The notes beneath the pieces are model-generated. The model saw only the letters and a list, made by a program, of their open reading frames with translations, did no database searches and had not been told where the DNA came from. Both the position numbers and the translations under genes were made by a program. 64,000 nt of DNA from Tenacibaculum lutimaris (lineage in GTDB: Bacteria; Bacteroidota; Bacteroidia; Flavobacteriales; Flavobacteriaceae): NCBI RefSeq assembly GCF_003610735.1, contig NZ_RAQM01000009.1, positions 359,382-423,381 of the forward strand, in the 5' to 3' direction. How positions within the stretch are numbered: position 1 is the first letter of the stretch; each line of letters opens with the position of its first letter. Shown piece after piece: positions 23,732 to 31,960 of this stretch.

Positions 23732-25243
23732 TTATTGGTATTGTTTATAAAAAACTCTTACATCTTCTACTTGTAATTTTAATAAGTCGTCTTTTACTCT
23801 AACCCTTATTAGATGCATTCCATTTGAAAGATTTTCAGGCATTTTAAGCCTCCATAAGTGTTTACTTTTTGTAGTTGGCTTAGGCATTTTTGATAATTTT
23901 TGTCCTTTATACCTTCCTAATTCTTGAAGTAAATAAAATCTTTTTAACTCTGGTGCTACTCCTTGATAATACTCCATAGATTGCCAAATTTTATTATCAA
24001 AAGAAACCTCAACTTTTGTAGATTCTCCTCCTGCAAACACATTTACATACACGTAAGGTTCGTTCAAAATATTCATCTCGGTATCCCATTCTTTACTTTC
24101 AGGAATCCAAACATTCATTTGCTTTTCTACAGGTGCTCCTGAAACCTTGTAACTAAGTTGATAATCTTTATCTTCAGTTTCTAAGAACCAATACCCTTTT
24201 GGAGTACCATCATACATCATAGCAAAAGGAACTCCATTAATATCGTGCGCCCCTTGCCACCAAGCGCCACAAACCGCTCCTCCTACTAACTGATGAACTG
24301 CTGGTTTTTGATTTCTTTCAAAAAAAGTATGATATTGTGTATGTGTATGTCCTGCAGCAACCAAAACCTTTTCGAAAGGATTCATCAACTTTATAAGCTC
24401 TTCTTTATTTCTTGTATACTCTAAAGGAATGTGCGTGAAAATTTTTATTGAATTATATTTCGTTGCAAACTTCTTAGTTATATGAGATACAAATGTTAAT
24501 TGATCTTCATCAAACTTACCTATATACTCACGGTTATTTATTGGAAAATTATTGTTGAGCACCAAAAACAGGTTATCTCCATATTCAAAAGCATAATATG
24601 AAGGTCCAAATGAAGCTTCGAAAGTTTTGTCTCTATTAGAAAATTCTTGCTCTTCAAAGTTTAAATCGTGATTTCCTATTACATAAAATACAGGAGCTCC
24701 AACCAACCCTAACGATTCAGATAGAGGTTTAAATATGTTTAAATTATCAAAAGAAAGATCGCCTAAAGGAATAATAATATCTGGTTTATTTTTGACTAAT
24801 TCTTCAGTTACTAACTTACTAACATGATGAATATCGTCAATTACATCTGATTGAGGGTCTCCTAGCAACGCTATTTTCACCTTGTCTTTTTCCTTATTAG
24901 CATAAAGCGGAAAATCAACCGATTTTTTATTGGTTAACTCTTGAAACAAATAGTAAAACCTCAAGTTGTTTTGTGGGGTACGTGGTGAAACATACCCCTT
25001 TGGTTTAATAACAAATAGTGGATTATTCTGTAAAGGTTTTATTTTATAAATTCCTTTAGAATTGGTTACTACAACATCTTTTCCGTTACTTACAAGTACA
25101 TTTTTAAGAGCTTTATCTCCTTTATCATAAATTCCGTTTTGATTCTTATCATGATAAGCTCTTCCTGAAATTTTATAAGATTGCCCTAAAGCTACTTGTA
25201 CAGTAAACACCAATAATCCGAAAAGATATTTTGATTTATTCAT
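23732..25243 (-). CDS. Secreted calcineurin-like phosphoesterase
   Basis: 503 residues with a signal peptide ending VALGQ. An N-terminal SdrD-B/prealbumin-like domain (about 22-105: ISGRAYHDKNQNGIYDKG) precedes the metallophosphoesterase domain with GDPQSD, LGDLSFDN, IGNHD and further histidines (FTHIP, GHTHTQYH), which is the binuclear metal site. A C-terminal beta-rich region follows. The start overlaps the stop of the alkaline phosphatase gene by 8 bases, so translation is coupled. In this locus it may release phosphate from a product of the upstream enzyme; the substrate is unknown. Confidence 0.9.
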   Translation of the reverse strand: MNKSKYLFGLLVFTVQVALGQSYKISGRAYHDKNQNGIYDKGDKALKNVLVSNGKDVVVTNSKGIYKIKPLQNNPLFVIKPKGYVSPRTPQNNLRFYYLFQELTNKKSVDFPLYANKEKDKVKIALLGDPQSDVIDDIHHVSKLVTEELVKNKPDIIIPLGDLSFDNLNIFKPLSESLGLVGAPVFYVIGNHDLNFEEQEFSNRDKTFEASFGPSYYAFEYGDNLFLVLNNNFPINNREYIGKFDEDQLTFVSHITKKFATKYNSIKIFTHIPLEYTRNKEELIKLMNPFEKVLVAAGHTHTQYHTFFERNQKPAVHQLVGGAVCGAWWQGAHDINGVPFAMMYDGTPKGYWFLETEDKDYQLSYKVSGAPVEKQMNVWIPESKEWDTEMNILNEPYVYVNVFAGGESTKVEVSFDNKIWQSMEYYQGVAPELKRFYLLQELGRYKGQKLSKMPKPTTKSKHLWRLKMPENLSNGMHLIRVRVKDDLLKLQVEDVRVFYKQYQ

Positions 25244-27047
25244 CAGTCTTTATCTTTAAGATTTCTAGAATCTTACCCAAAAGATCACTGTTTTCATAAA
25301 CTCCTTGTAATTTATCTGATTGCGGACCGTAAGCAAACAAAGGTACCATTGCTCCTGTATGGTCGTGAGTAGTAAAATCTCCTTCAATCATATGGTTTTC
25401 AATATTTCCTTGTGGAATAGAAAATCCTGAAGTTTCATGATCTGCTGTAACAATTACCAAGGTATTTTTATTTGCATCTGCAAATTTTATCGCTTCGGTT
25501 ACTGCTTTGTCAAAATCAATTCCTTCTGCAATAATACCATGAGTATCGTTAAAGTGTCCGTAACTATCTATTTGAGCTCCTTCTACCATTAACAAAAATG
25601 GTTCTTTTTTCGACTTAAGAAAAGACAAACTACGTTGAGTTGCTTCTGCTAAAAAGTTACCTCTTCCTTGTGTGATTCCTGGCATACCTCCTTCAGCTGT
25701 AAAAACTCCTACTCTTTCTTCACCCATAATAATGTCTTCCACAGATTTTTTTATACTGAATGGTAATTCTTTCTTATTCGTAAAGTGTTTTGCTCCTCCA
25801 CCTATAAATAATGAAATTTTACTCTTTACAAGGTCTGAAGCTATTTGTTGCATATGCGATCTATCTTTTTGATGTGCGTAAAAAGCAGAAGGAGTTGCTC
25901 CTGTAATTTCATCATTAGTAATTAAACCAACCTTATAATTATGTTCAATTAGTAATTCACTAATATTTTTTACTGGCTTCCCATCAGGCCCTACACCAAT
26001 TGCTCTGTTGTATGTCTTCGTTCCAGTTGCTATAGCTGTACCACCAGCAGCAGAATCTGTCGTAAAATCGTCTGACGATTGTGTTTTTAAAAATCCAACA
26101 CTTCTTAATTGGGTTAAGGTTAAATCTCCTCCGTTAGCCAAAGCAGCCGCAGAAATTTGTGACACTCCATTTCCATCACCAATTAATAAAATGATGTTTT
26201 CTACTTTTTTGTTTTTTTGATCGTAAGCAAATGTAGGCTTGTAAACTTCTGATTTTTCTTTAGTAAAACTTACTCTTTTTGATAAACTTTTAAGGTATTT
26301 AGTAGCTTCAAAAGGTTGATCGGTATTTATGAAATCAACTTTTAAATCTGTAAAAACTTTCCAAGCTGACTCTGAATCTGGTGCTCCCCAAAAACGAAAA
26401 GGTTTATTTAATCCGTGAGCAATTTCAATTACTTTTTTCACCTTTTCAAGTTCATCAGCAACCATTCTTCCTTTACCATTCCATACAGAATAGTTTTTAT
26501 AGTCAACACTAATTAACCCAACCTTATTCCAAGCTTCTTGGTTTAAAATTTTCGTTAGTTTTTGATGGTCGAATTGTATATAATCTGGATAATTCACATA
26601 GTCTTTAACCTGTGGTTTTCCACCTGAAATAACAAACTGTATATTTTCATTTTTAGTTAAATCAGGATACTGCTTTAATATTTTTACTAAATGATTTAAC
26701 GTACTATAAGGCTCTGATTTTACATCTATTAACAACTGTATTTTATGTGTAAGTTGAAGATTATTTTTTAAAGTAGTTCGTAAAGGCTCTAAATAAAGTG
26801 ACTCAATAGTGTGCTTATTAATAATTTCAGCTGTTTCGTGAGCTACAAACAAGTTATTATCTTTAAATATTACATCTATTTCTAAAGAATGAACACCGGC
26901 CGAATAGGCTTTCCAAAAAGGAACTGATTGTTTATAATCATTGTGAGAATGTACTTTATAAGTATAATTTGAGGTTTGTGCTTGTATAGCCCCAACACCT
27001 AATATTAGGTATAAAAATATCTTTTGAATAAATTTCATTTCATGCAT
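25236..27047 (-). CDS. GDPD-like phosphodiesterase fused to alkaline phosphatase
   Basis: 603 residues; an ATG three codons in (MKFIQKIF) gives a cleaner signal peptide ending IQAQ. Residues 30-260 resemble a glycerophosphodiesterase/PI-PLC-like barrel: VHSHNDY (H33, H35), GVHSLEIDV (E56, D58), FVAHE (H70) and LLIDVK. Residues 282-600 are an alkaline phosphatase: LIGDGNG (D291), the nucleophile S332 in TTDSAAGGTA, and TADHETSGF. One chain could cut a phosphodiester and then free the phosphate. Coupled with SusC/SusD genes, this suggests use of organophosphates such as glycerophosphodiesters. Whether both domains are active must be tested. Confidence 0.9.
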   Translation of the reverse strand: MHEMKFIQKIFLYLILGVGAIQAQTSNYTYKVHSHNDYKQSVPFWKAYSAGVHSLEIDVIFKDNNLFVAHETAEIINKHTIESLYLEPLRTTLKNNLQLTHKIQLLIDVKSEPYSTLNHLVKILKQYPDLTKNENIQFVISGGKPQVKDYVNYPDYIQFDHQKLTKILNQEAWNKVGLISVDYKNYSVWNGKGRMVADELEKVKKVIEIAHGLNKPFRFWGAPDSESAWKVFTDLKVDFINTDQPFEATKYLKSLSKRVSFTKEKSEVYKPTFAYDQKNKKVENIILLIGDGNGVSQISAAALANGGDLTLTQLRSVGFLKTQSSDDFTTDSAAGGTAIATGTKTYNRAIGVGPDGKPVKNISELLIEHNYKVGLITNDEITGATPSAFYAHQKDRSHMQQIASDLVKSKISLFIGGGAKHFTNKKELPFSIKKSVEDIIMGEERVGVFTAEGGMPGITQGRGNFLAEATQRSLSFLKSKKEPFLLMVEGAQIDSYGHFNDTHGIIAEGIDFDKAVTEAIKFADANKNTLVIVTADHETSGFSIPQGNIENHMIEGDFTTHDHTGAMVPLFAYGPQSDKLQGVYENSDLLGKILEILKIKTDE

Positions 27048-27115
27048 TTATAAAAAAGATGCCGCCTTAACGACATCTTTTTGTTAAACTTAAATTAAAC
27101 TAAAAAATGACTAAA

Positions 27116-28699
27116 TTACCATCCAGTATTTTGCTTGATTCCTGAAGAGATAATTGCTTCGTTTGGAATTGGCCATACATGCATATAACTAGGGTCAAAA
27201 TTTCTTGCCTGCCACACTTGTTCAACAGTGTAGTCTGAATCTGGGTTTGATCTATCTGAGTGAATTCTTCCGTATAAAGGTTTACTGTATACCTCAGCAG
27301 CGTCTCCCCAACGTACTAAATCATAATGTCTGTTAGCAAATTCACCTGCAAACTCAACACGTCTTTCGTGCTTTATATCTTCTAATGTAGCATTAGCAAC
27401 TGGAGCTAATCCTGCTCTTTCTCTAACTCTGTTTAAATCAGCATCTCCGTTTCCTCCTTGTTGAATTAATGCTTCAGATTTCATTAATAAAATCTCTGCA
27501 TAACGCATTACAGGTACATTATAAAGCGTTGTTGGCGCATTACCGTTTGAGTTGATAGAGTTCCCTACTGGGTTTTCCATTCCATATTCATACATATACT
27601 TATTAAACTGGAATCCTGAAAGTGAGTTTTCTGATTGGTATTTTCTGGTTTCGCCAAAGAACTGGAACTCATCACCAAATTTTAAGATAGTTACTTCTCT
27701 TCTTGCATCATTTGTTTCAAACTCATTGTATAAGTCTTGTGTTGGTGTGTAATATCCCCAACCATTATAAAGCCCCCAGCCTTTGTTTTCTAACATTACT
27801 CCTGGTAAGATGCTACCACCTTCAACACCAGAATCTACAGACCAGATATATTCACTTGTCCAGTTATTTAGGTGACTGTGTAACAATCTGAAATCTTTTT
27901 TAGGGTTATCTGTATCAATAAGCGCTCTACCCGATCCTGAATTTGTTACTGCATCACAATAGGTAACCACATCAGCATATTTAGAACTGTCATATTGTGC
28001 CCAATACAAATAGGTTTTTGCAATGTAAGCTAAAGCTGCATCTTTATGTGCACGTCCGTAATCACCTTCTCCCATTTCAGTAAAAAGAGGCAATAAATCT
28101 GCTGCTCTTTTTAAGTCTTCAACAACAAATTCATAATTTTCTATTACACTTTGTGGTCTCTCGTAGCTCCCTGCTTCATTATTCATATTCTCTTCAGTAA
28201 CTATAGGAATCCCTCCGTTAGTACCGTTATCTCCGTAAGTATGAGCTAACCAGAAATAATGAAATCCTCTCATAAAATAAGCTTCACCTAACAAACGGTT
28301 TTTAGTTGATTGACTAATATTCATTTGAGGAACATTTAAAATAACATCGTTCGCTCTTCTTATTACTTTATAACCTTGCTTGTACATTTTTGATGTATAT
28401 CCCTCATCACCAGTTACATTAAAGTTTTTAATATTATCTGCCGTAGCATTCAATCTTCCGGTAACCATATCGTCAGACGCATTGATGTACCAGAAAAATC
28501 CACGTGCAAACATTTCTTCTGCACGCATATACTCGTACATACTATTTGTTGCTTCTATAGCGTCTTGTTCCGTTTTCCAGAAGTGTTCGTACGAAGTACT
28601 TCCTAATGGATCTAGATTTGTGAAATCATCTGAACAGGAAACAATTCCCATTTGAATACTCACAATAAATGCAATTAGTTTTATATATGTATTTTTCAT
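27116..28699 (-). CDS. SusD/RagB-family outer-membrane lipoprotein
   Basis: 527 residues. Lipoprotein signal with lipobox IVSC at residue 22 then SDDFTNLDPLG. The SusD TPR-like helices include GEAYFMRGFHYFWLA and the C-terminal block RRVEFAGEFANRHYDLVRWG, RNFDPSYMHVWPIP and GIKQNTGW, all standard. SusD forms the lid of the SusC channel and binds the ligand at the cell surface. The ligand class here is inferred from the phosphatases next door rather than from this protein. It is 16 bases downstream of the SusC gene. Confidence 0.95.
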   Translation of the reverse strand: MKNTYIKLIAFIVSIQMGIVSCSDDFTNLDPLGSTSYEHFWKTEQDAIEATNSMYEYMRAEEMFARGFFWYINASDDMVTGRLNATADNIKNFNVTGDEGYTSKMYKQGYKVIRRANDVILNVPQMNISQSTKNRLLGEAYFMRGFHYFWLAHTYGDNGTNGGIPIVTEENMNNEAGSYERPQSVIENYEFVVEDLKRAADLLPLFTEMGEGDYGRAHKDAALAYIAKTYLYWAQYDSSKYADVVTYCDAVTNSGSGRALIDTDNPKKDFRLLHSHLNNWTSEYIWSVDSGVEGGSILPGVMLENKGWGLYNGWGYYTPTQDLYNEFETNDARREVTILKFGDEFQFFGETRKYQSENSLSGFQFNKYMYEYGMENPVGNSINSNGNAPTTLYNVPVMRYAEILLMKSEALIQQGGNGDADLNRVRERAGLAPVANATLEDIKHERRVEFAGEFANRHYDLVRWGDAAEVYSKPLYGRIHSDRSNPDSDYTVEQVWQARNFDPSYMHVWPIPNEAIISSGIKQNTGW

Positions 28700-28715
28700 C
28701 TTCTTGTTTTGTTTT

Positions 28716-31700
28716 TTATAATGACAATGATATTCCTGCAGATATAGTTCTTGCTGAAGGATATCTACCTACATCCAATCCTTTACCTCCTACTTCAGGA
28801 TCCATTCCACTATAATTTGTGATTGTAAATAAATTTTCTCCTGAAACATATACTCTTAATGATGATTGACTTAATACAGAACTCATTTTACTTGTTGGTA
28901 CTGTATAACCAAGTGTTACATTTTTAAGTCGTAAGTAAGAAGCATCTTCTAAGTACCAACTAGATGTAGTTCCATAAGTTTGATTATTATCTTGTGTTGA
29001 TAATCTTGGAATATTTGTATTTGTATTTTCAGGAGTCCAAGCATTTAACACTCCATTGTCTAAATTATACCCTTGTTGTGAAGCGTTGAAAGCTGTAAAC
29101 TTATATCCATTAAACACTTTAACACCACCTACTCCTTGAAAGTTCATATTTAAATCAAACCCTTTGTAGTCTAAGTTTAACCCTAAGTTATAAGTTACTT
29201 CTGGCAAATAGCTATCCATAAAAACACGGTCTTTATTATCTATCTTACCATCGTTGTTAGTATCTTGGAATTTAAAGTCTCCAGGTACTGCGTTAGGCTG
29301 TATTAACTGTCCGTCTTTACTATGTGCATTAATTTCTTCTTGTGATTGGAAAATCCCTAAGTAAGGCACTAGATAAGTAGAATATAATTCTTTTCCTACT
29401 ACAGACCTGTACGGATACAATGTACTCCTAACATTATCTGAATGAGCGATATAATCAATACCACTACTGTTATATCCGTTAAGATTAATCAACTCATTGT
29501 CTAAGAAACTAGCATTTGCGCTAATACTATAATTTAAGTCACCTACGTAATCTTTATACGAAACTGCAAACTCATATCCTGTATTTTTAACTTCCCCTCC
29601 ATTTACATCAGCAGCTGACGTTCCTTGATGAATATCTTCCAATCCAGGAATAATCATTCCTTTAGTTGTTTTTTCAAAATAATCAGCAACGATTGAAAGT
29701 CGGTTATTGAATAAATTCATATCAATTCCAAAATCTAAAGATTCTGACATTTCCCATTTAAGATTTGGGTTTGACTGTCTTCCTACATATGTACCTTTAT
29801 CATCTAAAGAACCTCCTTCTCCTAAAATTACATTTGTTGTATTTAAAGGAACATCAAAAGAGTAATATCCTACAGAGTTGATGTTTCCTATTTGTCCCCA
29901 AGAAGCTCTTACTTTTAAGTTATTAATTGCTTCAACATTAAAGAAATCTTCTCCTGATATTTTCCAAGCCGCTGAAGCTGATGGAAAATAGTCTGCTTGA
30001 TTTTCTTTTGCTAAACGAGAGGTTTCATCTCTACGAATACTTCCTGATAGGTAATACTTTCCTTTATAATTATACATTACCCTTCCTATTGCAGAAGTTA
30101 AAGCATCTTCGTACACATCTGTTTCTGGAGTTCTAATTACTGAAGCATTAGACATGAATTGATTGAAAGGTTCTTCACTACTAAATCCTTCTCCTTGTTG
30201 AAAATAGTATTCGTAATCAGTAAACTGTGACGAGTAAACAGCAGTAAGGTCTAAATTATGATCTCCAAAACTCTTTTTATAGCTTAATTGATTATCCCAA
30301 ACCCAACGCTTGGTATCCGAATAACTCTGATATAAATAGTTGTTTAAGTTCGTTCTACCTAGCTCTGGAATTCTAGGAGAGAATTTTTTATATTTTGTAT
30401 CAGTAGTACTATAACTATAACTCGTTTTAAACTTTAATCCGTCCGTAATATCATAGTTAAGATATACGTTCGCGTTTAAGTAATTAACAGGATTATTAAT
30501 ATCTGGACGTAATAATAATGCTACAGGATTGTATACATCTCCGTAAGCACCTGCATAATTTGATAAGTTTTCTGGTACTACTCCACTAAAGTTTCCGTTT
30601 GCATCACGAATAGGTGCAGATGACGGCATATATAATGCATTTACAATACTACCTGCATAAGAGCTTGTAGAGTTTGTACCCACAGCTTCACTTCTTGAGT
30701 AGTACACGTTTTCACCAACTGTAAGATTATCTGTAAGATGTATATCTGTTTTCACTCTAAAAGAAAAACGCTCTGAATATGTGTTTAACAACAATCCTTC
30801 TTTTTTGTTATACCCGAAAGACGTCATATAATTCATCTTGTCTGTAGCACCGCTTATATTCATATTGGTGTTGTAGATAGCTCCTGTTCTAAAAATAGCA
30901 TCCATCCAATTAGTACGTGTTACTTGCCCCCAAGGGTTTTGTTCTGCATTGTGAGCTGATTGCCTTGGCGCACCTACATTATCTGCTGCCATATTGTACA
31001 CACTTGCTTGCTGCTGTGCATTTAAAGGGGTAGGTAATTTAGCTGCTGATTGCATACCGCTATAAAAGTCAAAACTAATTCTTGGTTTTCCTTTTTTTCC
31101 TTTTTTAGTTTCAATTACGATAACTCCAGAAGCTGCTTGTGCTCCGTAGATTGCAGCAGCTGCTGCATCCTTTAAAATTGATACCGATGCTATATCGTTA
31201 GGGTTAATTGCTGGTCCATAATACGGTACACCATCTACTACCGTAAGAGGCTCTTCATTCGCAAAAGAACCGTACCCTCTAATTACTACTTTACCATCTT
31301 CTGAAGGATCTCCTCCTTGCTGCAAAACAGTTACCCCCGATACACTTCCTTGTAAAAAGTCATTTAACGTAGATACGGGTCTACTTGACATAGATTTTAT
31401 ATTTTCTACTGTTGAAATAGCTGAAGTTAGATCTCCTTTTTTTGCACTACCATATCCTATTAATACTACCTCATCTAGAATATTTGACTCTTCATTAAGT
31501 GCTATATTAAACTCTTGATTTCCTGAGAAAGGAAGCTCTAATGTTTGAAACCCTATAAAAGAAACGACTAAGGTTCCTTGATCTTTATTTACACTAAGGG
31601 TAAACTTACCATCAAAATCGGTAGCTGTTCCATTCTCTTGTTGTTCTTTTACAAGAACAGTTGCTCCAGGAATGGGAGCTCCGTCGATTTTAGATACAAC

Positions 31701-31784
31701 AGTACCTTTTAAAATAGTTTGTGCTATTGCGTTGGAGGCTGCTCCGAAACATAATAGCAACATAAATAAATAGTGTTTTTTCAT
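28716..31784 (-). CDS. SusC/RagA-family TonB-dependent outer-membrane transporter
   Basis: 1022 residues. Signal peptide ending NAIAQ, carboxypeptidase-regulatory-like domain (KGTVVSKIDGAPIPGATV, about 23-105), TonB/plug region with LDEVVLIGYGSAKKGDLTSAI and VVIRGYGS, then a 22-strand barrel ending in a sequence typical of the family. It imports the ligand through the outer membrane using TonB energy. The plug signature DEVVLIGYG is the usual SusC one. No extra N-terminal signalling (anti-sigma) domain is seen. It is the first gene of the SusC-SusD-phosphatase-phosphoesterase operon, behind operator-like repeats. Confidence 0.95.
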   Translation of the reverse strand: MKKHYLFMLLLCFGAASNAIAQTILKGTVVSKIDGAPIPGATVLVKEQQENGTATDFDGKFTLSVNKDQGTLVVSFIGFQTLELPFSGNQEFNIALNEESNILDEVVLIGYGSAKKGDLTSAISTVENIKSMSSRPVSTLNDFLQGSVSGVTVLQQGGDPSEDGKVVIRGYGSFANEEPLTVVDGVPYYGPAINPNDIASVSILKDAAAAAIYGAQAASGVIVIETKKGKKGKPRISFDFYSGMQSAAKLPTPLNAQQQASVYNMAADNVGAPRQSAHNAEQNPWGQVTRTNWMDAIFRTGAIYNTNMNISGATDKMNYMTSFGYNKKEGLLLNTYSERFSFRVKTDIHLTDNLTVGENVYYSRSEAVGTNSTSSYAGSIVNALYMPSSAPIRDANGNFSGVVPENLSNYAGAYGDVYNPVALLLRPDINNPVNYLNANVYLNYDITDGLKFKTSYSYSTTDTKYKKFSPRIPELGRTNLNNYLYQSYSDTKRWVWDNQLSYKKSFGDHNLDLTAVYSSQFTDYEYYFQQGEGFSSEEPFNQFMSNASVIRTPETDVYEDALTSAIGRVMYNYKGKYYLSGSIRRDETSRLAKENQADYFPSASAAWKISGEDFFNVEAINNLKVRASWGQIGNINSVGYYSFDVPLNTTNVILGEGGSLDDKGTYVGRQSNPNLKWEMSESLDFGIDMNLFNNRLSIVADYFEKTTKGMIIPGLEDIHQGTSAADVNGGEVKNTGYEFAVSYKDYVGDLNYSISANASFLDNELINLNGYNSSGIDYIAHSDNVRSTLYPYRSVVGKELYSTYLVPYLGIFQSQEEINAHSKDGQLIQPNAVPGDFKFQDTNNDGKIDNKDRVFMDSYLPEVTYNLGLNLDYKGFDLNMNFQGVGGVKVFNGYKFTAFNASQQGYNLDNGVLNAWTPENTNTNIPRLSTQDNNQTYGTTSSWYLEDASYLRLKNVTLGYTVPTSKMSSVLSQSSLRVYVSGENLFTITNYSGMDPEVGGKGLDVGRYPSARTISAGISLSL

Positions 31785-31810
31785 TTGATAAATAGGTTTT
31801 GATTCTGAGA

Positions 31811-31818
31811 CGAATCTA
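31811..31818 (-). promoter_or_regulatory. Candidate -7 box of the SusC operon (TAGATTCG)
   Basis: On the minus strand TAGATTCG lies 27-34 bases before the SusC start. The box fits TAnnTT(T/C)G. No TTTG occurs about 20 bases upstream; the direct repeats are there instead, which suits an activator-dependent promoter. Confidence 0.45.
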
Positions 31819-31849
31819 TTTTAAGGAGATATTTAGAAGGGGTCTAATC

Positions 31850-31920
31850 GTTTCAAAAAAGGGGCACATATGTTTCAAAAAACCTCATAAAAAAGCCTAA
31901 ATAATTACACTTTTGTTTCA
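31850..31920 (-). promoter_or_regulatory. Direct repeats upstream of SusC, candidate AraC-type operator
   Basis: GTTTCAAAAAA (plus strand) occurs at 31850-31860 and again at 31872-31882, a 22-bp period, with a third GTTTCA at 31915-31920. On the minus strand these read TTTTTTGAAAC. Two helical turns between copies is what paired AraC-type DNA-binding domains prefer. The regulator gene ending at 31961 is adjacent. Confidence 0.5.
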
Positions 31921-31960
31921 GTAACTTTTTACTAACATTAGCCTAATCTGAAGCTAACTT

